A stretch of 64,000 nucleotides of DNA from Gambelia wislizenii (GCA_030847615.1 JAUMIR010000004.1:269847501-269911500), one strand, 5' to 3'; shown: positions 44,910 to 56,006, numbered from the stretch's first letter. Translations and numbers: made by a program. Notes: a model not told the origin generated them from the letters alone.

Positions 44910-45821
44910 GGCCCCTGGCCTGGCAGACAGCACGCTTCCTGGTCTAATGTAGGTAGCGTAGGCCCTGGAACACCAGCGGCCCAAGCGTATGATGGACTAC
45001 GTGGACATGCTGGCCTCCGCCGCCATGGTTGCTGCCCCAGTCCTGAAGGAATGACTGGTGAAGTCCTCAGCTGGCAAGCCCAAACCTCCTAGGGCCATTT
45101 TTAACACACTCACAAACTGGAATCTGGTGAGAGGTGTCCCATCCTGGTGCCTGAACAAGGGACCTTTCCCAAGCCCCTGCACTTCTAAAAACTTCTTCAG
45201 GCTCTCTACGGGACATGGGGAAGAGCCGACGACCCACCGGAGATGCAGGGTGGCCCCATGGCCACGCTGATCCGCCTTTGAGTGTCAGATGCGTAGGGAC
45301 AGTTCATGGGTCCCCAGTGAAACATCGCCAATCTGCAGCGCCATGCCTGAAGAGTCCATCTTCGAGGAACACACCACCTCCCCAACCCTCAGGGGCCCGA
45401 AAAAGGCAATCGTGTATGCTGTGCCAAAAAGCAGCGCCTCATAGCTGGAGTGGCAAATGGATGGCAGATGATCCACCAGCTGTGCCAACATCACATAGGA
45501 CAGGGGGCGCCGGGCATCGCGCGCCCTTGGTGCCCTCCTCCTCCAGCCTTCCAACGCCTTCCTTACCATGAAAGTGCCACAGGGGTCCCCATACCCCGCT
45601 GCTTTGCTGAAGAAGGAAATGCCCGCGGCCTGGCCAGCTATTGTCTGTGATGCCATCCTTCTGTCCTTCAATGAAGCCTGCTAATGCAGGATTTCCCTCT
45701 CCGATGCCGGGCCAGCGGACCCATAGCCGTGCTGTTGCCTGAATCGCACAAACTGTGCCACCGCCCTCCGGTAGCTGGCCTGTGTGGAGGGGGCCAAGGA
45801 ATCCGCTACGCCCTGGAGCAT
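44910..45821 (-). pseudogene. DIRS tyrosine recombinase
   Basis: Starts at an ATG (45821) with QGVADSLAPSTQASYRRAVA, the N-terminal core-binding style of DIRS recombinases. The frame meets a TAG at 45681-45683, continues (FFSKAAGYGDPCGTFMVRKA), and has the first catalytic Arg in FFGPLRVGEV. A TGA lies at 45285-45287, inside what should be RRSK. Then come FTSHSFRTGAAT (the His-x-x-Arg box), a TAG at 44997-44999, and GRWCSRAYATYIRP with the nucleophile Tyr. All catalytic residues are recognisable but three stops interrupt them. The TGA fits CpG decay of a CGA codon. Confidence 0.88.
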
Positions 45822-47168
45822 GGTTCGTTCCCAAGGCTCCAGAGGTCTGCCGGGAACTGGGTCTTCCTCTCATCCGCGTTTGGCGCCAGCATGCGGAACC
45901 GGTCTTCCTGAAACCGAGACAAGGCACCTGCGATCTCATTATCCACCCCGGGGATGTGCCGGGCGTGAAAGCTGATGTTGGCCCCCAGGCAGGCAAGCAC
46001 GAACTTGCGCACCAGTCTCATGACCCTTTCAGACCTGGAGGACTGCCTGTTGATGATCCTTACCACTGCCTGATTATCGCACCAGAAACAAACTTTTTTG
46101 TCTCTGAATTCCCCGCCCCACAAGGTGATGGCCACCACAATGGGAAAAAACTCCAGAAAAGTGAAGTCTCTGGTGACGCCCCTCTCCGCCCAATCCTCTG
46201 GCCAGGGCTGAGCGCACCAGTGCCCATCAAAATATACCCCCAAACCTAGACTGCCCGCAGCATCAGAGTGGACCTGCAGACTGTTTCCCAACTCAAGGCG
46301 GCCCTGCCATGTGGTCACCCCGTTGTAACTCTCTAGGAAAGACAGCCACAACCTGATGTCCTCCTTCACCCCGTTTGTGAGGCGAATGTGGTGGTGCGGC
46401 ACCCGCACCCCCCCCCCGGTGAGCCTTGCAATGCGCATGCAGAATGCCCGCCCTGGGACACCACCCTGCAGGCGAAGCTCAGATGCCCCAACAGAGACTG
46501 CACTTCTCTGAGTGTGGCTTTTTCTTTCCTCAGCAGGTCAGCCAGCAACACCCTCAGGCTGAGAATCTTATCATCTGGCAGTCTGGATATCCCTTTTTCC
46601 GAATCGAGCTGTATGCCCAGGTATACCAGGGACGTGGCTGGTCCAACCGTCTTGTCCAGTGCCAATGGTACCCCAACTCCACCGCCAAAGCCTGGAACAA
46701 GGAAAGCAGAAACCCACACTCTCCCCCCCCAGCTGGGCCCATCATCAGGAAGTCATCCAAATAGTGCGTGACAAAGGGGGAACCTATGCGCTGCTGCAAG
46801 GCCCACTCCAAGAATGTGCTGAATGCTTCAAATGCGGAGCAGCTGATGGAACAGCCCATGGGCAATGCCATGTCGTAGTACCACTTGTCCTGAAACTTGA
46901 AGCCCAAAAGGCAGTGATCGTTGGGGTGCACCGGCAGGAGTCTGAAGGCTGACTGAATGTCACATTTCACCATCAGCGCACCCTGCCCACAATTTTGCAG
47001 CAAGCAAATCGCGTAGTCCAATGATGCATACCTCACCGTGCAAAGCTCCGGTGGGATTGCGTCATTGACAGAAGCCCCTTTTGGGTATGAGAGGTGGTGA
47101 ATGAGCCTATACTCGCCCAGGGCCTTCTTGGGTATGACCCCCAGCGGGGAGACCCTCAGGTTGGGCAT
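45806..47168 (-). pseudogene. DIRS reverse transcriptase and RNase H
   Basis: RT (47168-46700): GEYRLIHHLSYPKGASVND, VKCDIQSAFRLLPVHP with the first catalytic Asp, MALPMGCSISCSAFEAFSTF and FVTHYLDDFLMMGP with an intact YLDD box. The frame then shifts near a C run at 46722-46730 and continues SLVYLGIQLDSEKGISRLP in the next frame. A second shift lies near the C run at 46408-46418. RNase H (46438-45806): LQVHSDAAGSLGLGVYF, FTFLEFFPIVVAI, KVCFWCDNQAVVRII and HARHIPGVDNEIAGALSRF carry the expected Asp and Glu residues. Two frameshifts, both at homopolymers. Confidence 0.9.
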
Positions 47169-47541
47169 GGGTCGCTAGTCAAAAGGCCCTGCTATGCGCC
47201 CTGCTTGATCTTGTTAGCCAGCACCTCAGGCAGATGTGTTGCCGACTTCAGGTTGCCTTAGGTGGTGGCTTCCCTTGGGCCCTGAAAAGGTATACGAAAC
47301 CCAAATTCAAATCCCTCCGCCAAATAAGTGTCCGCCTCTTTCTTGGGGTAGGCCGCCAAGAGAGGGCGCATGGCATCCACTTTCACTGGAGTGAACGCCA
47401 TGGGCCTCCCGACCCTGGCCCCCAACTCATTTTGATGTGTGGCTGCCCGCATTTCTGCTGGGCCCACTCTCTTTCCTGTTGCCAGAGGCAGTGGGGCGCT
47501 GCCCCGAAAGGACTGGCCGCTGCCTCCCTGACATGAGCATG

Positions 47542-48708
47542 TCACCTTTGGATGCCCCCACCCCTGCAGCTGTCGCAGGCATTCTCAAATCTGCACTTGT
47601 ATCTGGAGCACTTGCCCCTGTTGAGCTCCCAGCACACCGGCTTCTTCCCCTCCTTTTTGCGTGCCGCCTTTTGGGGGTCACCCTTTTCCCGCCTGCCTGG
47701 CCCCGTGGCTTGTAGCCAATTGGGGTAGTCGATGGTCTCCCATCTGTGCATGGGAGACCTGGATGCTTTCTTCCTGCATTCAATGTCGTACAGTATTGCT
47801 TTGGCGTCCCCTGCTTGGGCCCGCACCAGCAGCACCTGGCGGAGGTGATTGATCAGGTGCCATGCCCGCTCGGGGAAGACCAGCACCACCATCCCCATGA
47901 AGACTGCATACCCATTGAGCCAGTTGGCAAAGGTGCGTTCCAAAGGCTCCACGTTAGCCTTGTCACTTTCTTTCTTATCACTTTTGTGCACCCAGGCCTC
48001 AGCCCCTGGAGGCAGGGCCAGAGTAAAGATGTCAACATAGTAGCCTTGTAAAATCTTGGAACGCACCTTGTGATCCAAGTGCCCCCCTGGGGGATCCTCC
48101 TTGGACTTGGCCTCCCGAAGCTCCTCCCCTTGTGGGTGTTTTCCCTCTGCCTTCCTGTCGGCCCTGGCTTTCTCCCTGGCTCTGCGCAGTTTGAGAGCCC
48201 ATGCCGGCAAACCCGGCTTGAAAGCCCCTTTTTCCCAATACCTTTACTTGTCCTCATCCGAGGACTCACCTGACGAAGATCTTGAACGGGACCGACATCG
48301 CTTCCTGTGCAGGCTCCGCCTCCCATTGGACCTGTTGTGCCGCCGCGATGAAGACCCATGTGAGGCTGACCTCCTGGAATCTCTGGAACCACTCCTCCCT
48401 TTTGATCTGGAATGTCTGCCCCACTCGCTGCTGCTGGGAGCACCTAAACTGGAAGAAGTACTGGGCACCCTGGCCTTGGCAGCCTCCATCACAGGTGGAG
48501 CCACCTGAACCGGTGCACTGCCCTCAGCATCCCCCTTGTCTATCTTCTGCAGGACAATGGACAAAGCCCCCATGACATCTGCCAAGGTGGGTGCTGGGTG
48601 GCCGAAAGCTTCCACCGGGGCCTGGGGAGCCGCGGTGACCCCACTGCCATTCTCTTGCCCCAGTATCCCCGCCCCTTCACCTGATGGGATGGCATCGTCC
48701 ATCTGCAT
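47542..48708 (-). pseudogene. DIRS gag-like protein
   Basis: ATG at 48708. The N-terminal part (about 155 codons) is Ser/Arg-rich and low in complexity, ending SRSRSSSGESSDEDK. A TAA at 48244-48246 interrupts the frame, which then continues without shift: YWEKGAFKPGLPAWALKLRR, VDIFTLALPPGAEAWVH, FANWLNGYAVFMGMVVLVFP. It ends with a Cys-rich finger in KPVCWELNRGKCSRYKC and RFENACDSC (CCHC/CCCH-like), as in DIRS gag proteins, proposed to bind nucleic acid. About 390 codons in all with one stop. Confidence 0.85.
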
Positions 48709-49469
48709 TGGCCTGGGTTCTGCTCACTGGCATTGCTTTGTAGCCCTCTTAGGCCCCATGGCCTCTGTAGCCCTTGATGGCTCGAGAGCTGTGACCCTTG
48801 GCTTGCCTCCCCGGCAGTGTCTGAATGAGTGCTTAGTGACTGGTTTTTTTAATTAAACGAACCTGCAAGAAAAAAGCCTCTCCGTAGACTGTTGTGTGTG
48901 TGGGAGCTTGCATGCACCATCATTCCCCCCCATTGCTCCTGATTTGTTCCCCTGAATGGGGAGATAGGGGGGGAGAGGGGGGCATGAGCTCGAAGGGGGG
49001 GGGGAGAGGGGGCGGGCGAGGTCCAGCTTCTCCCACCGTCGGTGCCAGCGCCTGGGGTCAACCTTCACCAGGCCCCTGCCATGCGGAGGAGCGGAAGTGA
49101 AGGAGGTGGGGGGGGTTGCTGGCCACTGCCCACCTGGCCGCTTCACACGGGAGGCTGTCCTTCAGTCCCAATACCCCCCTCCGTGGCCTGCAGGATGCAG
49201 CCCCGTGCTCCTGCCGGCTTGACTGAGCCCCCCTTTTGCCGTGGCCTTGGAACCGGATGGTGAGGAGGCCTAACAGCAAAGGCAGCTGGGGAGAAGAAAG
49301 GGAAGATGGTGCCGTGCATGGCGCACCACGCGGCCAGCTCTCCCCCACTTCTCCCCTGCCCCCGCCTCAGACTGAGCCTGGTGAGCGGGGGCGGGGCTAC
49401 GGGCGGTAGTTCGGGGGCCGCCGGCCGGGCCGCAAACAGGCCCACCAGCCAGTGGCAAGCACCCTTCTT
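48709..49469 (-). other. DIRS 5' region, GC-rich
   Basis: Upstream of the gag ATG. G-rich runs on the plus strand (48966-49012) and C-rich blocks make spurious frames on both strands. Presumably the untranslated leader and 5' terminal region of the DIRS element. Confidence 0.55.
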
Positions 49470-50481
49470 TTCAGAAACCAGGGGCCACTTTGAGAGATTA
49501 CTTATATCTGTCACAAGAACTAGATAGTTGGACCTGTATGGAGCAAAAATAGAACTAAAATAAGATTCCCAGCAATTTGGGGAAATGTGGTAATCTATAT
49601 TTGGACTTGTTTTTGGCCAGGCCATAGATACCACTTGCCAGAAGGTTGCAGAGTGTTTTGTCCTTGACACATTTATTAAGATTTGCCACGTTGATCTTAT
49701 ATCCTGATCTTTTTTTGTTTTAATTAATTTTTTGTAATTCTTTTTTAACACGAACCATTCAGGGGGTAGAGTATGCAGATTCTGCTCTCTATATTGTTGA
49801 TATTGCATTATTAAAGATTTTTTCATGGCGATGCATTCATGGTCAAACCATCGCTTGGAATTTTTCCTATAGACTTTTGAAACATTTGATGGTTTCAAGC
49901 AAGTTTGCAGGTTTGAAATTAATTCATGGAATATAGAAAAAACTATTTCTGGAGAATCTGCAGTCAACAAAGCTTCACGTTGGCTTCGAATGGTATCAGA
50001 ATGTAATAATGTTATTGTCTTTCAGCTTACTGTGTTTGACCATTTCAACCTTGTAAATCTTTTTTCAGCGTCAAGGTTTAGCATCTCAGTGCACTTTATA
50101 AAAGTACTCTGGTTAACGATGTTAAGCTTTAATACTAGAGGAAGATGGTCACTCTCTAATCGTTTAGTCACATGGTAACTGGATATAGTATTTAGCAGAC
50201 TGTATGAGGTTATACAATAGTCTGTGGTGGAAGCTCCTGTTCCAGATAGAAAAGTGTATTCTCCAGGTGTGTCATCTTTAACGCTCCCATTTAGGATAAT
50301 TAAATCAAATTTGTTTACCAACTGCATTAAATAAAGTCCAGCACGGTTACAACCCTTATCTTTTGAATGTCTTATGGGTATAGGATGATCAATGTCTGTT
50401 TCTGGACATTTTAGTTTGAAATAAGAATAAAGAGTTTGATCTGATTGGCCTGTTTGGGCATTCAAGTCACCTGCCATAAGA
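49470..50481 (-). pseudogene. LINE apurinic-type endonuclease C-terminal half and linker
   Basis: 50481-50022: LMAGDLNAQTG (the GDLN box of the exonuclease-endonuclease-phosphatase fold), PGEYTFLSGTGASTTDYCI with the conserved TTDY, and RLESDHLPLVLKLNI with the SDHLPL box. 49970-49470, in another frame, is the linker to the RT (WFDHECIAMKKSLIMQYQQ, YFSSIFAPYRSNYL, WPLVSE), which breaks at the DIRS edge. The endonuclease N-terminus is lost by 5' truncation. Confidence 0.88.
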
Positions 50482-50492
50482 CCACATATTAT

Positions 50493-51472
50493 CAGCACCA
50501 GACTGCATCTATTTTACAATACTGGTGCCTGGTCTTAGTATTTTCCTGCATAAGGAAGCAAGGTACATCCAATGACAGCTGCTAAATTGCATTTGCTATG
50601 GTCTGTTGGGTGGTACAGGTATTAGCATACTTGTTAGGAGACATCAACAAATAAACAAAAAACCTGTCCAGATTGATCTGGTGGTAATAAACTAAATATA
50701 TGTGGCAGTTGAATAATGCATTTTTCAATTTCTCTCAGTCAAAGCAATGACTCATCTGCTGACTGGTAGATAGGTTATGCCACTTGAGAAGCCTGAGTCT
50801 GGAAGCAATTCATCTACTAAAAAAAGAAAAGAAAAAAGGAAGGGATATAAGCACAAAGTTATACACAGTTGGTTTTATCTTAATAATTCCTTCCCCAAGA
50901 ATAAAGTAGCCTGACAAAGATATATGGTATATAGTAAAGTACATGTATTGGGGTGGTGAATGATCTAGCATTCAGAAGAAAATGTAGTGGGAAAACTTTT
51001 TTTCCTGAGTAATTTATGCGACTTGTAGATTAACAAATAGTATTGGCTAATATTGAAAGATACTCATCCAACACAGCTAAGATACATTGGCTAATGCTGA
51101 ATAACACAGTACTTAAAGAAATCAATACTGATCCATGATTTTAAGTAATTGTGATAAATGTGTGGTTTCAAAGACATGTTACTGTTTAAAAATGAAAGTA
51201 AAAATACATTACCTTGCTGACTGCATGTGTCTGTTGCAAACACAAACAAGAAGGACAAAAAACCCGGCTCATTGATTCAGAGTGTATTTTTATTGTTTCA
51301 TTTTTGGATAACACCATCTAAATAAATTGTGCCAAATAAATAAATAAATAAATAAAGTCTTGAATAGGACAGAAAGGTCATAGTCTGTACCACAGATTAA
51401 TACACTGCAATATTTATGAGAGAGCTTTTGTACCTCATTAACAGAGAAAATTAAAGTGACCAGCTGGGCTGC
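50493..51472. other. no gene recognised
   Basis: AT-rich. AAATA repeats at 51333-51356. No ORF or repeat edge. Confidence 0.5.
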
Positions 51473-51683
51473 TGCATCTGCACTGCAGAAATAATGCAGT
51501 TTGACACCGCTTTAACTGCCATGGTTCAAAGCCACGGAATTCTGGGATTTGTAGTTTTGTGAGATATTTAGCCTTCTCTGTCAGAGAGCTCTGGTGCCAC
51601 AACAAACTACAAATCCCAGGGTTCCATAGGATGGAGCCATGATAGTTAAAGCAGTGTCAAACTGTATTATTTCTGCAGTGTGG
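51473..51683. mobile_element. palindromic MITE, about 210 bp
   Basis: CACTGCAGAAATAATGCAG at the left pairs with TATTATTTCTGCAGTG at the right; AGTTTGACACCGCTTTAACT pairs with AGTTAAAGCAGTGTCAAACT; GGATTTGTAGTTTTGTG pairs with CACAACAAACTACAAATCC. Same family as 41397 and 51867. The sequence folds into one long hairpin. Confidence 0.85.
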
Positions 51684-51930
51684 CAACAGGAGGAATGACC
51701 AGACTCTATAACAGCAGTGGTCTTTGAAGGTATTGGGCTAAATTAAAGTTGATGCAGAACTCTTCTGATAACTTTAGTTTAACTCTGATCATTTTAAAAT
51801 GTTAGGTAGGTCCCTGAGAATACCTCATAACCTCTGTTATTTTGTAAAATTCTAATAAACATGGGATGCATCTGCACTACAGAAATAATCCAGTAAGACA
51901 CTGCTTTACTGCCATACTCAATGCTATGGA

Positions 51931-52442
51931 TGTGGGAGTGGTGAGACATCCAGCACAGCCTGGGGACAAACCATCCCAGGTGTAGTGAAACAGCAGTACT
52001 GCATCAGCGGAATGGGGAAAAGTAAAACATAAACAACGTTGTTAGCTATCAGCCATCTCAATGCTCTGACCCGCTTCTCACACAAAAAGAAAAAGACTCA
52101 CAGACAGAGAGGTTCTTCCAAAGATATCTGGAGGCTTTTATCTTCAGATCCAATGTATACAAAAACAGCATATACAAGCAAACCTCAATGTCTCATCAGC
52201 AATTCTCCAAATAATAGTTCAATCAATATTGTTCCGACTTACCAATATACATACGCTCACACTCCTCTATGCTACCACATCCAAACTCACACCCCCACAA
52301 GTGGTGTGTCTTTTGGTTCTCTTATATAGGGTGTTACCTGTCAGCCCTCTGCTTTATTCAGCTGAACGAATTTCAGCTGTGCTTGTATGTGGACTGTCTC
52401 TCAGATATTTTCCTTTGCATTTAAAGTGACAGTATTCTGACA
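51931..52442 (-). mobile_element. third-family solo LTR, 512 bp, TSD ATGGA
   Basis: Flanked by ATGGA (51926-51930, 52443-52447). On the minus strand it starts TGTCAGAATACTGTCAC and ends CACCACTCCCACA. A TATA-like CCTATATAAGAG on the minus strand (about 52319-52331) supports the orientation. No internal coding region. Confidence 0.85.
52319..52331 (-). promoter_or_regulatory. candidate LTR TATA box
   Basis: TATATAAG on the minus strand inside the LTR, roughly 110 bases from its 5' end. A prediction from sequence only. Confidence 0.4.
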
Positions 52443-52620
52443 ATGGAATCTTGGGATTTGTAGTTTGTTGTGGTACCAGAGCTCTCTGACAGAGAAGGTT
52501 AAATATCTCATAAAATTACAGATCCCAGAATTCCATAGCACTGAGCCATAGAAGTTAAAGCAGTGTCAAACTGGATTATTTCTGCAATGCAGATGCAGCC
52601 TGGGACAGACTGGACACTAT

Positions 52621-53228
52621 GGAGATTATCAGACGAGGGTCTAAAAACATTTTTGCCCCACTATATTTAAAAGTGTAAGTGTCCTGGCATAATAACCCTT
52701 TTTATCACACATTGCTGTAATAACAAGAAAGAGCAGCCCAAGAATTATTGGAGCATGACTGCTAGAGCTGTTTATTTCCACATTTGCCAGGGTGTGTGAT
52801 CTCAGTGATTCTCTCAAGAAGATGCAAGTGTGCTTAGAAGTCAAAACCCACCAAAATTAACAAAGAAGATTAACACACAAGCACTGAAACACACTTAAAA
52901 TTTTGCCAGAAAAACAGGGAGATTCATAAAAAGAGTGTCCCATACCTAGTTTTTGCATTCCCACCCAGAAGTGTTCCTGTGGGGACTGCCCATTGATGCT
53001 GTATTCACAAGAGCATAATGGGACACAGTTTTAGACGCTGGCAAGACCATGAAAAGAATGCCATTGGTGATCAATTGATGGCTTGGATTGGTAATAAAAA
53101 AGAATGCCTTTTTCACAGGAGTGGGATGGTTGGAGAACATGAGGAGGACAACGTCGTGAAACAGGGAAACCCTTTTGTGGTATCATGTCATCATTTTCAC
53201 GCCATATTTGCTGCAGCTGATAATCTCC
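52621..53228. mobile_element. non-autonomous DNA transposon, 608 bp, TSD TAT
   Basis: Flanked by TAT (52618-52620, 53229-53231). Ends GGAGATTATCAGACGAGGG and GCAGCTGATAATCTCC are inverted copies over 13 bases with one change. Relatives in the window are the remnant at 21775-22404 (similar interior) and the 299-bp palindrome at 9869 (same ends). No transposase. Confidence 0.85.
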
Positions 53229-53231
53229 TAT

Positions 53232-55018
53232 GTCATCATAATTTGGCTCCCTAATGGAAAATTTTGGTTTGCTTGAAGGAGATTTCTGGGTGTTGGATGA
53301 TGTGGCATCCCATAGATGCCACGAAGCATTCCATTACCTTGTTTACCCCCTTCTGGGTGCCATCAGTTTTCTTGAGTAGGGGAGTTCCAACTAAATGAAG
53401 ACTGTATGTGGCAAATGGCTCTGATGTAGGGAGGGAAAGAATATTTGTTTGCATTCATTTTCCTGTCAAAATTGTGGGGGGGGGAGCCTGAGTAGAATAA
53501 TGGCAACTGCCAGGTTCTTTGTACCTTGCAAAGTCCCTTTTGAAGTCATCCCTTGTGTAAGATACACTTGTCATTTTGTTCAGAAAATACATGTGCTACA
53601 CAGAAAACATGTTTCCTGCACAGGAAACAGTATGTTTTGAAAAGACATCTGTGTCTTCTTTGCAGAAAACACAATTTCTGAAAGAAAAAAAAATCATTTG
53701 TGTTCAAAGACTGCACACAAATCCTTGTATTCTTTTGCAGTCAAGAGAATAATGGGGAAATTTCTCTGACTGTAATGCAAGGATGAGGTAAACAAAAATT
53801 TAATCCCTCCTCTGAAGATTTTCAAAGCCTCCTCTGTCAGTACAGGTAAGGTGAAGGCCCTTTGGTTAGCCCACATTGTCCTCACCCACAATACATGGGA
53901 GAGGGCAGAATAATTTGCTCATTGCAGGAGTGAAGGCATCAGCTCCTTCCCGACCAAGAACAATTAACTGAGGCCCAAGTGTCTTCCTCAGTCAGACCTT
54001 CTTGTGTAGCATTCAGTTTAAGCAATGATGTTATGGGTGAAAACCAACACATTTCCAGAACCAGTTGGTGTAATGAAAGAGGGTTAAGAGCGAGTTAGCA
54101 ATTATGGGCAGAGATAAGATTGGTAATCCAATGATCTTCTGATTGCTTGAAGAGAGGCTTCAGGCAAACCAACTTTAGCTATCCAAAATAGGTGAGCACA
54201 GCTTTCAGCATCCTTTAAACTGGTACCTTCTTAGGGATGATCATCTTAATGAACTAGAATGGGACTCTTGCAGTTAGGGTTTATCTCTGAGTAGGCTTTA
54301 CTCAGAGTGTGGTTTTACAAGGCAAGAAGAAATACCAGTGGCAAGCTCCAGTCCTCCTTGAACTGCCTTTGGATCAGGCAGAGTTGGCTGCAGCACAAGT
54401 TAATTTTGTGAAAATTGCATGCCTTGCCTGTGAAATTGTTCCAGGAAATGTGACACAGCCCCCAGTCTAAGAGGCCTCATGGCAAAGGCTGCCTGGGACA
54501 GGTTTCTTTCTCAAATCTTTTATAACAATTTCTCCCTTGAAATAGACACTGAAAAAAGGAATTCCTCTTCCCTCTACTACCTAGGAAAGGAGTAAAATGG
54601 CAACAAGAGTGCCAAATGAGAAGGAAGGTGGGCCTCTGTGGTGTTGCTATCCTTTACCTTCCAGGATTTCTTATCTTTCCAGGGTTCATGATAGGCAGCT
54701 ATGTAAGAGGTTTAGTTGTGCCTAACGTAGCAATGCAGGGGATGAGCGATCTACATTTGTTACATTACTGCCTGTCATGTAGCTGCCAGGGACACAGGGA
54801 TACAGTATGCTCAAAAAGGGTGGGTATTTGCAAACTTGCTTTACCACTGAACTTGTTCAAAAATGCTGAGTTTCTTTCAACCATGTTTGTGTTGTTGTAT
54901 TAGTATGTTGAATAACCTTGCCTTGTTATTCATCTCAGCCAACTTCTAAATCAGGTACTCAGGTACACCCAGGACAGGAGATGTTGCCTTCTGTCAGGCA
55001 CTTACTAGAAGTTGTGGT
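53232..55018. other. no gene recognised
   Basis: A G run at 53477-53486. 53580-53680 has short inverted motifs (CAGAAAACATGTTTCCTG). Frames below 96 codons lack family resemblance. Confidence 0.45.

Positions 55019-55079
<61 letters not shown>
55019..55079. repeat. compound microsatellite (CT)n(TA)n
   Basis: About 16 CT units followed by about 13 TA units. Confidence 0.95.
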
Positions 55080-55082
<3 letters not shown>

Positions 55083-55816
55083 ATGATGTTTCTGTTATCC
55101 TGGGCTATTTTCTGGCAATGTCCAGCACCAGCTGCAACATTTTATTCCTGCTTTTGAGTGATCTCTTTTTAATTCTGAGACATATCAGAACAATATGTTT
55201 TCTTCTCCTTTCTCTTTTACATTGATTTTAGAATGCTATAGGACATCAGTGAAATGGCATTTCACACAATAACACTACATCTACAAGGGAAAAATTCAAA
55301 TTTTCTCATTTGCCCTTCAAACTATAGGACCACCTCATGAAACCCCAATAAAAAAAAACTTTTGAAGAGCCCTGGTGTTTATACCAAGAAATTGCTATAA
55401 GCAGCTCTTACAAAGAATGGACTAAGTGGATGCAGAAGCAAGAACAACTAGCAAAATCCAATGAGTTATATAGGGAGAATTCATTCTTCTTTAGACCAGT
55501 CTAGCAGGATCCTCTGTTGCATAGATAACTAACCATGGAATACTAGTTGTCTGGCATAGCAATCAGTTAGTTGCTTGGCAATATTAGATAAGAGAATGCT
55601 TCTTAAATGCACAAAAACTCCCAGGAGGGGCAGGAAGGGGAGGGAGAGAGAGAGAGAGAGAGAGATTGTTGGTGAAAGTTGATATAGCCTAATATATAAC
55701 AATTATGATGTCGTTGTCATTCATCCACATCTGGGTCTGGATGTCATGTTTCAGTGGTAATAGTTGATTAACATAAGATGGATGGAACATATGAACATTT
55801 GTAAAGAGATGTGTTT
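55080..55816. other. no gene recognised; (GA)n at 55643-55665
   Basis: Only the GA microsatellite stands out. Confidence 0.5.
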
Positions 55817-55890
55817 TTTTTTAATTCAGTTATTTATACCCCGCTCTTCAGCCACAAGGCTATCAGAGCGGCTTACAAATTGTTTTAAGC
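55817..55890 (-). repeat. interspersed-repeat 3' tail
   Basis: Partner of 5218-5290: TTATACCCCGCTCTTCAGCC then GCTATCAGAGCGGCTTACAA on the plus strand. Confidence 0.65.
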
Positions 55891-55951
55891 AATAGCTATT
55901 TACACATCTACACTGCATTAAACAGTCTCCAATGTGTGTTAGCTAATGTGC

Positions 55952-56006
55952 TTCATGTTGAGTCTAAACTGTTCTGTCTAGTTTACACCAGACATGGCTC
56001 AGTTCC
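55952..56006 (+). repeat. 55-bp direct repeat, copy 1
   Basis: Begins TTCATGTTGAGTCTAAACTG; matches 56331-56385 with one difference. The 324 bases between do not match anything nearby. Confidence 0.95.

Larger units (their letters stand above)
44359..49469 (-). mobile_element. DIRS1-like tyrosine-recombinase retrotransposon, about 5.1 kb
   Basis: Minus-strand order is gag (48708-47542), RT and RNase H (47168-45806), tyrosine recombinase (45821-44910), then a 3' region. This is the arrangement of DIRS1-type elements, which integrate by recombinase instead of a DDE integrase. It splits the LINE between codons for LVSE and VHKI, so its edges are about 44359 and 49469; no longer duplication is visible, as expected for DIRS. 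CTACCGCCC (44376-44384) and GGGCGGTAG (49401-49409) are inverted and near the ends, but too short to call terminal repeats. GC content is well above the neighbours. Confidence 0.88.
42147..50481 (-). mobile_element. I/Ingi-superfamily-like (Vingi-type) LINE, split by DIRS
   Basis: Flanked by CCACATATTAT (42136-42146 and 50482-50492). LINE sequence occupies 42147-44358 and 49470-50481, about 3.2 kb; the rest is a DIRS insertion. Minus-strand order: endonuclease C-terminal half, linker, RT, C-terminal Cys/His region, 3' UTR, and a tail of ATTC repeats. 5'-truncated within the endonuclease. Clade placement (Vingi-like) is from remembered family style and is tentative. Confidence 0.8.
51867..52597. 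mobile_element. palindromic MITE, split by a solo LTR
   Basis: Left end TGCATCTGCACTACAG, right end CTGCAATGCAGATGCA, inverted copies. The halves 51867-51930 and 52443-52597 together match the intact copy at 51473; the middle is the LTR at 51931. Confidence 0.8.

Noticed and set aside
44910..45821. Phage integrase or host recombinase gene
   Set aside because: Neighbouring RT, RNase H and gag in DIRS order show it belongs to a retrotransposon.
45215..48508. Plus-strand ORFs in the DIRS region
   Set aside because: Antisense shadows of the gag, RT-RNase H and recombinase frames, produced by high GC.
49143..49970. 275-codon ORF as a single protein
   Set aside because: Its N-terminal part is LINE linker and its C-terminal part is DIRS 5' sequence; the fusion is an accident of the insertion.
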